Positions 30,589-40,645 of a stretch of 64,000 nt of DNA are shown here, piece after piece; positions within the stretch are counted from its first letter, which is position 1, and each line of letters begins with the position of its first letter. The notes under the pieces are model-generated. The model searched no databases. It worked only from the letters and a program-made list of their open reading frames with translations, and had not been told where the DNA came from. Source of the DNA: Aliidiomarina sanyensis (GTDB lineage Bacteria; Pseudomonadota; Gammaproteobacteria; Enterobacterales; Alteromonadaceae); contig NZ_PIPM01000004.1 in assembly GCF_003987175.1 (NCBI RefSeq), forward strand, positions 62,001-126,000, read 5' to 3'. The position numbers were made by a program, and so were the translations under genes.

Positions 30589-30685
30589 GAATACCTCTCT
30601 TGAATGGAAAATATCTATAAACTTGATTGATTTTAACCGATTCTCAAACAATGCTTTATTCAAATAAGATGTAAGACAGATCGAA

Positions 30686-30717
30686 AGTGACTAACTCTCA
30701 CGTAAGAGAGAGTCACT
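30686..30717. promoter_or_regulatory. Dyad between the ATP-grasp and peroxiredoxin genes
   Basis: AGTGACT and AGTCACT form outer arms and CTCTC/GAGAG inner arms around a six-base centre (ACGTAA), with a two-base bulge on one side. It lies 32 bases before the peroxiredoxin ATG and could be an operator or a 5' leader hairpin. Confidence 0.4.
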
Positions 30718-30748
30718 CAATCCATTTCTGATGAACTAGGAAGGAATT

Positions 30749-31225
30749 ATGATTACTGAAAATAGCGCAGTTCCACCCGGCACGTTAACCTCTCGTGGAC
30801 AAGTTGGCTTGGATCAGCACAATCCAGCAGAGCTTTTCGCGAAGGGGACTCACGTTCTCTTTGCCGTCCCCGGTGCTTTTACGCCGACGTGCTCTGAACA
30901 GCATCTTCCCGGTTACGTTCGTCAGGCTGATGCGCTTGCAGCAAAAGGTGTGGATGGTATCTACTGCCTCGCAACAAATGACGCGTTCACGATGGCGAGC
31001 TGGGCAAAAGACCAGAAAGTAGGTGACAAAGTGAAAATGCTGTCGGATGGTGATGCAAGCTGGCTGAGTTCCGTTGGCCTCACGATGGACACCGGAAATT
31101 TCGGTGGCGTGCGTGCTCAGCGCTTTGCCATGATCATCAAAGATGGCGTGATTGCGAAGCTATTTGTAGAAGACCCAAAGAGCTTTGACGTGAGTTCAGC
31201 GGACCACGTATTAAAGAATCTCTGA
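30749..31225 (+). CDS. Peroxiredoxin, Prx5 type
   Basis: Thiol peroxidase that reduces hydrogen peroxide and organic peroxides with glutathione or glutaredoxin. The 158 residues have the peroxidatic motif PGAFTPTC (Cys48), a second cysteine (Cys73, IYCLATND) conserved in this subgroup, and the C-terminal region GVIAKLFVEDPKSFDVSSADHVL. Unlike some relatives it has no fused glutaredoxin domain. A terminator follows. Confidence 0.94.
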   Translation: MITENSAVPPGTLTSRGQVGLDQHNPAELFAKGTHVLFAVPGAFTPTCSEQHLPGYVRQADALAAKGVDGIYCLATNDAFTMASWAKDQKVGDKVKMLSDGDASWLSSVGLTMDTGNFGGVRAQRFAMIIKDGVIAKLFVEDPKSFDVSSADHVLKNL

Positions 31226-31250
31226 ATCGATTCTGAACCAACCCGTTGAG

Positions 31251-31279
31251 ATGGGGCGCCTATCGAGCGCCCCATTTTT
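31251..31279 (+). terminator. Intrinsic terminator after the peroxiredoxin gene
   Basis: ATGGGGCGC and GCGCCCCAT form a nine-pair stem with a seven-base loop, followed by TTTT. The complement also has A and T flanks, so the same stem may end recD transcripts, whose stop codon overlaps its 3' edge. Confidence 0.8.
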
Positions 31280-33263
31280 ATAGGCCACTGCTGCGAATGA
31301 CCCGCGTTTGGATTGCTTGTGCCAAGATACGGGCTTCAGGCGTCACCAATGTGAACTGATGACTGGCGCGTGTAATACCGGTGTATACTAGCTCGCGTGT
31401 GAGCACAGGATTCATTGCATCGGGCAACACCAGTACGGTATGCGTGAATTCCGAGCCTTGTGACTTATGCACCGTCAGGGCATAGACCGTTTCAACATCC
31501 GCAAGCCTACTTGGCAACACCCATTTAATTTGGCCATCCGGCTGCTCAAATACAACGCGCAAACTCCCGGAGATAGGATCACGAACCGTGAGCCCGATAT
31601 CCCCATTCATGAGTTTTAGCGCATAATTGTTGCGCTGTACGATAACGGGTCGACCGACATACCAACCATGGGTCTGCGCAATCAAGCCCGCGCGGTTCAG
31701 CCAGTCGGCAATGGTCTCATTAAGTCCTGAAATCCCCCACGGACCGGTACGCAAAGCAACCAGCACCTGAAAATCTCGATGGGCGCGAAGGACCTGTTTG
31801 GCCCAGATATCAGCTTGGCGCTGCACCGTATTCTCGGTATCCGCAGAGTCACTCGCTCCTTGCGCTATTGGGCCTGTCTGCATCGTCTTGAGGTAGGATG
31901 CATAACCCGTGACGCAGAGCTTCCTGAGAGCATCCAAGGCCTCAGTGCCCTCGAACCACTGGATGTCCGCGAAGCGCTCAAAAAAATCAGATTGAACCGA
32001 CTCGCCCCGATTGATTGCACCGGCGAGCTGACCGATACCGGAATCGGCACCAAAGCGATGACTCTCGCGCAGCATGACGGTGGCCTGATTATAGTCCGAA
32101 CCTGCCCCGGCAAATGCGTTCAAATCTCCAGTGGTATAGGGCAAAAGAAGGTCCAGTGTTTCTTTACGGTACCCCCCTCGTTCGGCCCCCGCACAGAAAT
32201 CCCCAAGCACCGATCCAGCCTCCACCGATGCCAATTGATCTTTATCGCCGAGCAGAATCACTTGTGCCTGCGGCGGCAGCGCATCCATCAGGGAAGCCAT
32301 CATTTCCACATCAATCATGGACGCTTCATCCACAACAACCACATCAACCTGCAAAGGATTGTGCCTGTTGTGCAAGAATGCGCGCCGGTGTGGCCGAGCT
32401 CCAAGCAACTTGTGCAAGGTCACAACCTCGGCGGGAATTCCATGACCCAGCCCGTCCGGTAACTCTTGAATTTTGTCGCGGATGGATTCCGTGAGACGGG
32501 CTGCTGCTTTTCCAGTGGGCGCAGCAAGTTGAATTCGAGCCTGGCCCGCACGGACCCGCTGGAGTACGGCGAGCAACCGAACGACGGTTGTCGTCTTTCC
32601 GGTACCCGGACCACCGGTAATAATCGTGAAGGGTCGTTGCGCAGCCAACGCACAGGCTAGGCTTTGCCAATGGATTACACCTTGGACACGCACTTGGTCT
32701 GGTTCGAATACCTCAGCAATCGCTGCTTGCAAAACATCAGAATCAAACGCTAAGGGTTGCAGACGCGCGGTGACCGCCGCACGTACCTGCCGCTCTGCCA
32801 AAAACAAACGAGTGAGGTAAAAACGCCCCTGACTCCACGTTAATGGAGCCTCCTGAACCACGCCCTGCTCCCCTGCGGACGCAGCAATCCACGGGCTCTC
32901 GAGCAGTGCAGCAGATGACATTTCTTGCAACGCTCTGAGGTGTGTGCGCCACGCCTTTTGCTGCCGTTCACTCAAACGAGCAAGCGCTCCCTCATCTATG
33001 CCCAAAAGTTGATCCGCATGTTTGCAAAAGGTTTCCCACGGAATACAGGTATGTCCCCGTCCGTACTGAAAACTCACCAAGGCACATAACAACCAGACTT
33101 CGGAACGAGTTTCCGGCGCCATGCGATGCAGTAACGCAGGAAGTTCGGCATCAATGGCGCGGATGAGCCGCGTGTCGACCATCGCTTGAAGCAGCCCTCG
33201 AAGGGAAATCTCATCACCTGATGCGACATGCTGTGGGGTTGATTTCACAGTAAATTCTCCCAT
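31278..33263 (-). CDS. recD: Exodeoxyribonuclease V alpha subunit RecD
   Basis: 5'-3' helicase subunit of RecBCD. The protein has 661 residues from the ATG at 33261-33263. Motifs are the P-loop GGPGTGKTT (about 217-225), VDEASMID, LLGDKDQLASVEAGSVLGD and the C-terminal TVHKSQGSEF/YTGITRA. The start overlaps the recB stop (TGATG) with GAGGGGG at a good distance; a GTG one codon earlier is the alternative. It is the last gene of the recCBD set. Confidence 0.96.
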   Translation of the reverse strand: MGEFTVKSTPQHVASGDEISLRGLLQAMVDTRLIRAIDAELPALLHRMAPETRSEVWLLCALVSFQYGRGHTCIPWETFCKHADQLLGIDEGALARLSERQQKAWRTHLRALQEMSSAALLESPWIAASAGEQGVVQEAPLTWSQGRFYLTRLFLAERQVRAAVTARLQPLAFDSDVLQAAIAEVFEPDQVRVQGVIHWQSLACALAAQRPFTIITGGPGTGKTTTVVRLLAVLQRVRAGQARIQLAAPTGKAAARLTESIRDKIQELPDGLGHGIPAEVVTLHKLLGARPHRRAFLHNRHNPLQVDVVVVDEASMIDVEMMASLMDALPPQAQVILLGDKDQLASVEAGSVLGDFCAGAERGGYRKETLDLLLPYTTGDLNAFAGAGSDYNQATVMLRESHRFGADSGIGQLAGAINRGESVQSDFFERFADIQWFEGTEALDALRKLCVTGYASYLKTMQTGPIAQGASDSADTENTVQRQADIWAKQVLRAHRDFQVLVALRTGPWGISGLNETIADWLNRAGLIAQTHGWYVGRPVIVQRNNYALKLMNGDIGLTVRDPISGSLRVVFEQPDGQIKWVLPSRLADVETVYALTVHKSQGSEFTHTVLVLPDAMNPVLTRELVYTGITRASHQFTLVTPEARILAQAIQTRVIRSSGL

Positions 33264-36200
33264 CACATCGCCCCCTCGCTCATTGTCGTCGTAGAACGTT
33301 CAGCGCGAAATAGGGTATCGAGTGCGCGCACGAGCTCATGTGGCGTAGGCAGCCAAAGCTGACCCATGGATGGGTCACGCATAAACCAATACATGGCGCC
33401 GCCGAGGTACTTTGATTCATTCCCTTCATAATCACGTACACGTGCTTTCAATAGCCGATGTAACGCGAAAACATAGAGTGTCGCTTGGACATCGTAGCGT
33501 TTTTCGAGCATGGCTGTTTGCATAGACTGCTGAGTGTATGCCGACCGATCCGCTCCAAGCCAATTAGACTTAAAGTCACATACCCAATACCGACCGTCCG
33601 AACCGATAAAAGTTAAGTCGATAAACCCCTTGAGCATTCCATTCAACGTGTCTGCTTCCAATGCAGGACGGGCGACTCCAGGCCAAAAGAATTGCTGGGC
33701 CAAGGCGTCGATCTGTGCGACCGACACCTGCTTTGCCTCTAGCCAAAATTCGAGCTCTGAAACTGCACGGGGGAGTGTCGCAAGGCTCATAATGGGATGA
33801 TCCCCAGGAAACGCGAGCGGCGTCGTCAACATACGATCAAGCCAATGCTGAACCGCTGGTAAAAAGTCCTCCAACCCGCGTTGTTGCAATCGTTTCTGTA
33901 AGTAATTCTGTTGTTCATCGATTGCACCCGCAACCTTGTCGAAACCTTCCTCACACGCCCACTCCAAGAGGCCATGCAAAAAAGTACCGATACTCGCCCC
34001 GCGCGGGAAGTCATGGAGCCCATCGTCAGCGGCATCGAGCGGGGCCGACGAGAGCGGCAGGGCAATTTGCGCAGCAGTCATTTCATCATCGTCCTGCAAT
34101 TGTGCATGACGAGCAGAATCTGGTGTTCCAGCAAACCCTATTTGTTCCGCCTCTAACCTTGCTGCATTCGCTCGAGTCCGCAACGCAGAGTAGCTCGCAA
34201 CCCACCACCGTTCACGTGTCACATGATCCGATAGCACGAGTGCGGGGAAGGGCTTCGCCGACGAGACGACTTCTTGCCACATTGCCGCTGCTGGGAAGGG
34301 TTCCTCATGCCATTGGAGCCTCGCAAGCGCTGCTCGCACATCGTCCGGTGCCGGCCGATCCGGTAGATCAAGCAAATAACCCAATGCGCTGCGGTTCAGT
34401 TTACTGTACTTCGCATTGCCCTCGCTGAATGTTGCAAGACCGAGCCAACATCCATAAACCGCACGCGTTAACGCAACGTAAAGCAATCGCACATCCTCAA
34501 GCAATCGCTCCCAATCGGCGCGTTCTTTGACGGTTTCATTCGGTGCAATATCGACAATGGTCTGATCGTCTTGCCCATAACGCAGAGGAGCATCTGATGC
34601 CGATTTGAAGCTGGCAATGAACGGTAAGAAGACAAAGTCGTATTGCAGCCCTTTCGATTTATGAATGGTGACAATTTGTACGCGACTTGCGTCACTTTCG
34701 AGCCTCTGGATCTGTTCATCGGTGCCGCTTGGCGCTTGCACATGGGTTGCAAACCAGCGCATGAGCCCGGTCTCTCCGTCTCGATGTGCGCTTTCTCGTT
34801 GCAGTAGCTCGGCCAAATGCAACATATTGGTGAGAATCCGCTCTCCTTCCACCAATGCGAGCCAACGACTGGGTAGGGCTAATGTATGAAGCCAAGCGCG
34901 AATCATCGGCAATACACCTTGTTGGCGCCAGATCCGCTGGAAATCGCGACAATGCTCCAACATAGTTTCCCATGCCTGTTCGTCTTCAAGCCATACACCG
35001 AACTGTGCATCGTTCTGCATCGATAGACGCATCATAAGCGCCATTCGAAGCTTTTGCTCATCTTCCGGCGCATGAATTGCCTGCAGCCATGCGAGCAATG
35101 TTTGCGCCTCTTCGGTGGCATACACCGAATCGCGGTCTGATAAATAGACGGTGCGTACCCCTCGAACCGCCAAGGCTTCTGCTATTTGTTTGGCTTCCAT
35201 TCGGTTGCGCACGAGGACCGCAAAGGATCCAGGCTGTAGCGCTTTTAAAGACCCCTCCGACTGCAATCCACAGTGCTTCGCATCACTATCCGTCAACATC
35301 TTGGCAATGCGATCCGCACATGCACGCGCCATGCGGTCCATGTAATCAGACTTTTTAAACTGCTCTGCTGCCTCTGGCGCAAGCCAGTAATTCAGCATCG
35401 GAATTATTTCACCATGCTCTACATAGGTTGCGCTCTGCCCCTGCGCTTCAACTGGGAAGTACGGGAGCGCGTTCTGTCCTATCGCCGAGGTATCTTCAGA
35501 GTCATCATGTCGAAATCCAAAGCTTCCTTTGGGCAACGCCTCACCTTGCACAAACAAACGATTCACAGCATCGACTAGCGCTTGGGCGGAACGGAAATTT
35601 CGGGGCAAATTGAAATGCCGCCCTGTGGTCCAACGCCGCGCCCGCAAATAGGTTTGTAAATCCGCACCACGGAAGCTATAAATCGCCTGCTTCGGATCGC
35701 CCACTAAGGTCAAACTGTATTCATTTGCATCAATCTGCGGGTAAATAGCACGAAAAATGGAGAACTGGATAGGATCGGTATCTTGAAACTCATCCACCAT
35801 AGCCACTGGGAATTGCGCACGAATCCGCTCAGCCAACACAGCGCCCCCTTCCCGATCTAGCGCGTGATGCAGACGCGTCAAAAGGTCGTCAAAACCGAGC
35901 ACAGCGCGTCGTTCCTTTTGCTGCTCAATGCGTCCCGCAATCCACTGTGCGGCGTGTTGCACCACCGCGCGATACGCATCCGGTCGGTCGTTTAGAACCG
36001 TCATAAGGTGATCGAGCGACACAAACGCGGGATGGGCCGGTAGCACGTGTCCCTTTTTTAATCGGCTTCGCAGCACCTCTGGATTGAACCGCTGAAGATG
36101 TTCCGCATCGTCGGTTTGCAGGATCTGAATTTCGTCTGGATGGGCGAGCCACCGTTTCCATGTTGGGAGATCAACCTCGTGCCATTTCGCATCACTGTAG

Positions 36201-37009
36201 CTGCGCTTATTCAACTTCGATGCTTGCAGCTCAGTTAACAACTCGAGCAGTGACGTATCCAAGTGCGGCGTCAATGCAGCGACTGCCGCATCGACCTGCC
36301 GATACCATGTGCGGAGCTTCTCGCCCATTTCATCAGGTCGTTGAGACGTTGGAAGGGGCTGACCATCCGCATGAAACGCGATCAATTTTCCATCGGGGCG
36401 GAGCCAAGGCTGAACTTGTTTCAACAGCATCTCAGGAGCACGGGCTAACGCGCCTAAGTCATCCAGAACACGACTGTCCTGTAATGGATACAACCAAGTC
36501 CGCCAGTAGTCGCGCGCTGCTTGCAGTTGTAGCTCTGTGAGATCATGCTCCATCTCTTGAGCAAATCCCATGCCTGAGTCGAATGCATGCTCGCTCAGCA
36601 TGCGTTGACACCAACCATGAATGGTGAAGATGGCGGCCTCATCCATCCACTCGGCCGCCATTTGCAGTCGCGCAGCACAACCTGCAAATTGGTCCTCGGA
36701 ATATTCTGCGCGAAGAGCTTGAAGAAAATCATCGCCAGCAGACTGGCCTCGAAAGACTGCCGCGGCCTCAACAAGCCGTGCGCGAATCCGATCGCGGAGT
36801 TCTTCGGTGGCTGCTTTGGTAAAGGTTACAACCAAAATATCTGGCGGTAAAAATGCTCTCCCTCCAGGAGTCTCCCCTCCGTGGGCGAGCACAAAGCGGA
36901 CATACAAAGCAGCGAGCGAGTATGTTTTTCCGGTTCCGGCACTTGCCTCAATTAATTGAATGCCCCGGAGCGGAAAGCGAAGCGGTTGCAGACGTTGCGG
37001 AGTGCTCAT
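33263..37009 (-). CDS. recB: Exodeoxyribonuclease V beta subunit RecB
   Basis: 3'-5' helicase and the nuclease of RecBCD, which resects double-strand breaks and loads RecA at Chi. The 1248 residues include the P-loop EASAGTGKT (21-29), VDEFQDTDPIQF, GDPKQAIYSFRGAD, the C-terminal helicase motifs (VTIHKSKGLQYDFVFLPF) and the nuclease centre ending in DFKSNWLG (1145-1152), whose aspartate and lysine are catalytic in E. coli. It overlaps recC by four bases (ATGA). No ptrA lies between recC and recB, unlike E. coli. Confidence 0.97.
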   Translation of the reverse strand: MSTPQRLQPLRFPLRGIQLIEASAGTGKTYSLAALYVRFVLAHGGETPGGRAFLPPDILVVTFTKAATEELRDRIRARLVEAAAVFRGQSAGDDFLQALRAEYSEDQFAGCAARLQMAAEWMDEAAIFTIHGWCQRMLSEHAFDSGMGFAQEMEHDLTELQLQAARDYWRTWLYPLQDSRVLDDLGALARAPEMLLKQVQPWLRPDGKLIAFHADGQPLPTSQRPDEMGEKLRTWYRQVDAAVAALTPHLDTSLLELLTELQASKLNKRSYSDAKWHEVDLPTWKRWLAHPDEIQILQTDDAEHLQRFNPEVLRSRLKKGHVLPAHPAFVSLDHLMTVLNDRPDAYRAVVQHAAQWIAGRIEQQKERRAVLGFDDLLTRLHHALDREGGAVLAERIRAQFPVAMVDEFQDTDPIQFSIFRAIYPQIDANEYSLTLVGDPKQAIYSFRGADLQTYLRARRWTTGRHFNLPRNFRSAQALVDAVNRLFVQGEALPKGSFGFRHDDSEDTSAIGQNALPYFPVEAQGQSATYVEHGEIIPMLNYWLAPEAAEQFKKSDYMDRMARACADRIAKMLTDSDAKHCGLQSEGSLKALQPGSFAVLVRNRMEAKQIAEALAVRGVRTVYLSDRDSVYATEEAQTLLAWLQAIHAPEDEQKLRMALMMRLSMQNDAQFGVWLEDEQAWETMLEHCRDFQRIWRQQGVLPMIRAWLHTLALPSRWLALVEGERILTNMLHLAELLQRESAHRDGETGLMRWFATHVQAPSGTDEQIQRLESDASRVQIVTIHKSKGLQYDFVFLPFIASFKSASDAPLRYGQDDQTIVDIAPNETVKERADWERLLEDVRLLYVALTRAVYGCWLGLATFSEGNAKYSKLNRSALGYLLDLPDRPAPDDVRAALARLQWHEEPFPAAAMWQEVVSSAKPFPALVLSDHVTRERWWVASYSALRTRANAARLEAEQIGFAGTPDSARHAQLQDDDEMTAAQIALPLSSAPLDAADDGLHDFPRGASIGTFLHGLLEWACEEGFDKVAGAIDEQQNYLQKRLQQRGLEDFLPAVQHWLDRMLTTPLAFPGDHPIMSLATLPRAVSELEFWLEAKQVSVAQIDALAQQFFWPGVARPALEADTLNGMLKGFIDLTFIGSDGRYWVCDFKSNWLGADRSAYTQQSMQTAMLEKRYDVQATLYVFALHRLLKARVRDYEGNESKYLGGAMYWFMRDPSMGQLWLPTPHELVRALDTLFRAERSTTTMSEGAM

Positions 37010-40000
37010 GCGCGTGCTCCTTTATGCTCGTGCTTGGCTTGAGGCATATCCTCGCCGTCGTTCTCGCGGTAGCAGGCCAATAGCGGTCCATACACCCGTT
37101 CAGCCCAATCCGAGAAACCAGATTCAATCAGATGTTCGAATGTTGGGTAGTAACGGCCCAATTCTGGCGATTGTTCCACCTCCCCTTTTTTCTGATATCC
37201 ACCCTCATAGGTATCCCGTAGTTGATTTTCACCTGCGCCCATCAATGCTTTGATGGCTGTCGCACGCGCCAACGGAAGTGGCTGTTGCAATCCTTCCCAC
37301 CACATTTGGATCAGGCCCTGCAATGTTTCATAGGCTTGTGCCCGCGGAACCGCCGGAAGCTCTATCGCAGTGTCGAGACCAAAATGCCACACCCGAAGCG
37401 CGTGCCCCGCCGCATTCGCAACCAATTGTTTTAGCATGGCATCAAGTAACAGCTCCCACCGAGGCTGCTGCTTTTCTGTAATACTGCCGGGACGCGCTAA
37501 TAAAATCGCAAGCTCATCAACTTGGTTCCTAAACAGATCATCAATCTGTGTCTTGAGCTGCAACACACGACTATGATTTGGATGCTGCGCACCAGGCAAG
37601 CGCTCGAGCGGAAATTCCAGCGCAACTTGTCGTCCGGTTGGCTCTGCTGTCCAGGTGTAGCCCGAATCGATTATGCGGTGCTGCACGGTCGCGATCGTTC
37701 GACCGAGCTCTTGCTGCTCGCGTTGGCCCATCAGTGCAAGCGGTAACCGCCCCTCCGCCTGTAAAACGCGCAAGCGTGGCTCGAGCTGGAACGATGCGCC
37801 GTGTTTGATGGCGTCGCGCAACAGCTCACTCCCAACCTGGTATCGGCCTAAGCCATCAAGCGCAAAAGGCTCATCATCAAGCAGGGTGAGGTCATCCTGA
37901 AAAAACCGACCTTGCAATCGCTCACGTAAGAAGAACCGTACAGGATGGTTCAAGAACCTGCGCAAGCTATCGAGGGTGAGTTCTGGAACGTTCTGCAAGC
38001 GCGGTAAATTTTCTGCCGCTTCCGGCGCATGCGGGGTGAGCGCCTCCCACTCCCGCGCGTACGTCCGCAATGCAGACTGAGGCGCAAAATAATACGGGGA
38101 AAACGGTTGCAGTGGGTAATCCGTAGTCAAGTGTGCAAGCACATCCCCTAGCACGCCACCCTTCTTATCTGCAGCAAGTTCCCACCCTTGGGCAATAACA
38201 TCGCGAACTTGGTTTACTAGGACACTCGCAGGCTTCTCGGTTTTATCTCGGTCACTAAACCCAATCCAGCTTAAGTAGAGCGATTCGCGAGCACTCAAGA
38301 GTGCCTCCAAAAATAAATACCGATCATCATCACGCCGAGAACGGTCGCCAGGGCGGTATTCTTGCGTCATCAAATCGAAATCGTCCGCACGCCGAGCGCG
38401 TGGATATTCCCCGTCATTTAAACCTAAGATATAGACTTTACGAAAGGGAATAGCGCGCATTGGAAGGAGGGTTGAAAACGTAATCTGCCCTCCCATGAAC
38501 CGTTGACTTAAACCCTGTTGATCGGCCTCTGCTAACCACGCATCGCGCACCACTGGCAAACTGACAGCGTCACGGAAATCGCCAGCATCAGCGGCGTCCA
38601 TAACGCGACTTAGAGCCTCGGTGAGGCTTGCGAGCAGGCGTTCATCCTCGGGTGCTTGAAAATCAAAGAATTGTTCTAACAAGCTTTGCGGTACCTCCGC
38701 TTGATGATCAGCTTGCCCATCTCGGCCATAGAACATTTGGGTCCATTCCAATACGCTTCGCTCTGATTTCATGTCCAGAGCCTCGACCCAGACCTTCAGC
38801 GCACGCAACAGGCGTAACACGGAACCCAAATCATCTGCTGCCAAGCCCGCCACTTCGCCGTACGGTCGACGGCCGTGCCACATCGTGAGGGACGAATCGA
38901 GCGCCTCGCCATGATCTCCACCCATGGCATATCCAAGCAAAATACGCTCTAAGCCAAAAATCCAACTAAAGGCATCACCCATGCTCTCAATGCCAAGGGT
39001 TTCCCGGTGATTTCCATCCAGACCCCAACGTACCCCCGACTCCGTCAGCCACAGGCGTAATTGCGGGAGTACATGCGGCTTTACGTCAAAACGACGCTGA
39101 ATTGCGGGGACTTCGAGCAGATCAAACACATCGTTCAGGGTGACCCGTTGGTCTGGCAGACTCAGCAAATATTCAAGGGCAATCAAGAGCGGTACGCGGC
39201 CCCGATTCGCTTGGTCCGCCAAGCTATAAGGCAAGTACCGTCGATCGTCCCGCTCGATTCGCCCGAACACGGCATGTACATGGGGCGCATACTCGCCAAT
39301 ATCCGGGGTCATGACGATCACGTCTTTCGGGGTCAGTGTGGGGTCTGCAGCAAAGTCTGCAATAAGTTGATCCTGAAGAATTTCAACTTCCCGTTGACGG
39401 CTGTGCGCCCGGTGGAAGGTCAAGCTTTGGTCTTCGGGCGACAGAAGCCTTTTCGGATTTGGTACTGGCTCCAACTCCAGAATATCCTGCTGCAATTGTT
39501 GGAGCAGTGGCAGTGATGCAACGTCTGCGACCGGTTCGCTGAACAAATCAATTCGGTCGCTAAACCAATCTTGATATTGCTCTGGCGCATCAAATTGATC
39601 CAACAGGCTCAAGTAATCGCGCCCTTGTTTACCAAGACTGGCTAGTAACGGTGGCGCAAATAAATGCAACGATGCGGGATCAATTGCCTCGGGAAGATCG
39701 GCTTTCCGTTGCTGACGTTTTTGTTGTCGACGCACCTCATCCTGCACGCTTGCAATATCGCCCCAAAAATGACGACACGGATTCAAAACCGCCAACATGA
39801 CCTGACTGTGCTGCCCAAGCGCAGCCAAAAGCTCGAGCGATTGGTAGGGCAGCGATGAAATCCCGAAAATAATAACCCGATCAGGCAACGGCCCTGCCGC
39901 AATCGTTCCCGCTCGAAGCGCATCGAGGGCACGGTGGTGCACATCTGCCCGACTGGAATACGCGGCTTCGGCCGTCACCTCAGATAGGTCTTTTCGCAAC

Positions 40001-40566
40001 GCGCGCCAAAGGGCAGGCTGCCACGCTTGCTCCGGTGGAACCGTTTGAGTGTCACCTAATTGTTGGCGCACAATGACATCTTCAGCACGAGACCAGGCTT
40101 GCAACCAATCTGCCCGATACACTTGGTACTGATCGAATAAATCCGCAAGACGCGCAGCAAGATGCCAATGCTTCCGCCCATCCGAATCGTCCGCAAGATA
40201 CCGTTGCAAAGGGGTAAATACCGGATCGTTGAGGGTTGGCAAAAGCCGGAGAATACGCCAAGTGAGGTTATTTTTGTCATACGGCAAGGATGCGGGGATA
40301 TCCGGGCCCAATATCATCCGGTACAAACGCCAAATAAACTGGTTCGGTAATTCAACACGCAATCCAGCGGCAATACCAGGATGATGATTTTCAGTGCTGG
40401 CCAGCGCCATCTTCAGCCACTGTGCAATCCCGTTACTTTGCACCAGAATCTGCTCTTCACCAAGCGGATCCAATGGGTGTGAGGCCATCCATTGAACCAA
40501 TGCATCGCGCAGCACCTCAAGTTGATTGCTGTGAAGAATGGCGAATCCCGAGTCGAGCTTATTCAT
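37006..40566 (-). CDS. recC: Exodeoxyribonuclease V gamma subunit RecC
   Basis: Scaffold of RecBCD that splits the DNA strands and reads Chi. From the ATG at 40564-40566 it has 1186 residues; AAGGAAG precedes this codon. A TTG eight codons upstream is less likely. Landmarks are the N-terminal HSNQLEVLRDALVQWM and QSNGIAQWLKM, the LYRMILGPDIP region, VYILGLNDGEYPR and the inactive nuclease-like C-terminal domain. It is the first gene of recCBD and lies 79 bases after lysR on the same strand. Confidence 0.96.
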   Translation of the reverse strand: MNKLDSGFAILHSNQLEVLRDALVQWMASHPLDPLGEEQILVQSNGIAQWLKMALASTENHHPGIAAGLRVELPNQFIWRLYRMILGPDIPASLPYDKNNLTWRILRLLPTLNDPVFTPLQRYLADDSDGRKHWHLAARLADLFDQYQVYRADWLQAWSRAEDVIVRQQLGDTQTVPPEQAWQPALWRALRKDLSEVTAEAAYSSRADVHHRALDALRAGTIAAGPLPDRVIIFGISSLPYQSLELLAALGQHSQVMLAVLNPCRHFWGDIASVQDEVRRQQKRQQRKADLPEAIDPASLHLFAPPLLASLGKQGRDYLSLLDQFDAPEQYQDWFSDRIDLFSEPVADVASLPLLQQLQQDILELEPVPNPKRLLSPEDQSLTFHRAHSRQREVEILQDQLIADFAADPTLTPKDVIVMTPDIGEYAPHVHAVFGRIERDDRRYLPYSLADQANRGRVPLLIALEYLLSLPDQRVTLNDVFDLLEVPAIQRRFDVKPHVLPQLRLWLTESGVRWGLDGNHRETLGIESMGDAFSWIFGLERILLGYAMGGDHGEALDSSLTMWHGRRPYGEVAGLAADDLGSVLRLLRALKVWVEALDMKSERSVLEWTQMFYGRDGQADHQAEVPQSLLEQFFDFQAPEDERLLASLTEALSRVMDAADAGDFRDAVSLPVVRDAWLAEADQQGLSQRFMGGQITFSTLLPMRAIPFRKVYILGLNDGEYPRARRADDFDLMTQEYRPGDRSRRDDDRYLFLEALLSARESLYLSWIGFSDRDKTEKPASVLVNQVRDVIAQGWELAADKKGGVLGDVLAHLTTDYPLQPFSPYYFAPQSALRTYAREWEALTPHAPEAAENLPRLQNVPELTLDSLRRFLNHPVRFFLRERLQGRFFQDDLTLLDDEPFALDGLGRYQVGSELLRDAIKHGASFQLEPRLRVLQAEGRLPLALMGQREQQELGRTIATVQHRIIDSGYTWTAEPTGRQVALEFPLERLPGAQHPNHSRVLQLKTQIDDLFRNQVDELAILLARPGSITEKQQPRWELLLDAMLKQLVANAAGHALRVWHFGLDTAIELPAVPRAQAYETLQGLIQMWWEGLQQPLPLARATAIKALMGAGENQLRDTYEGGYQKKGEVEQSPELGRYYPTFEHLIESGFSDWAERVYGPLLACYRENDGEDMPQAKHEHKGARA

Positions 40567-40645
40567 GCAGCCGCTTCCTTGATCGGTCAAATGAATTATT
40601 GGCTATGTGCTAGCTATCTCATGATGTATCTCAACGATACACCCC

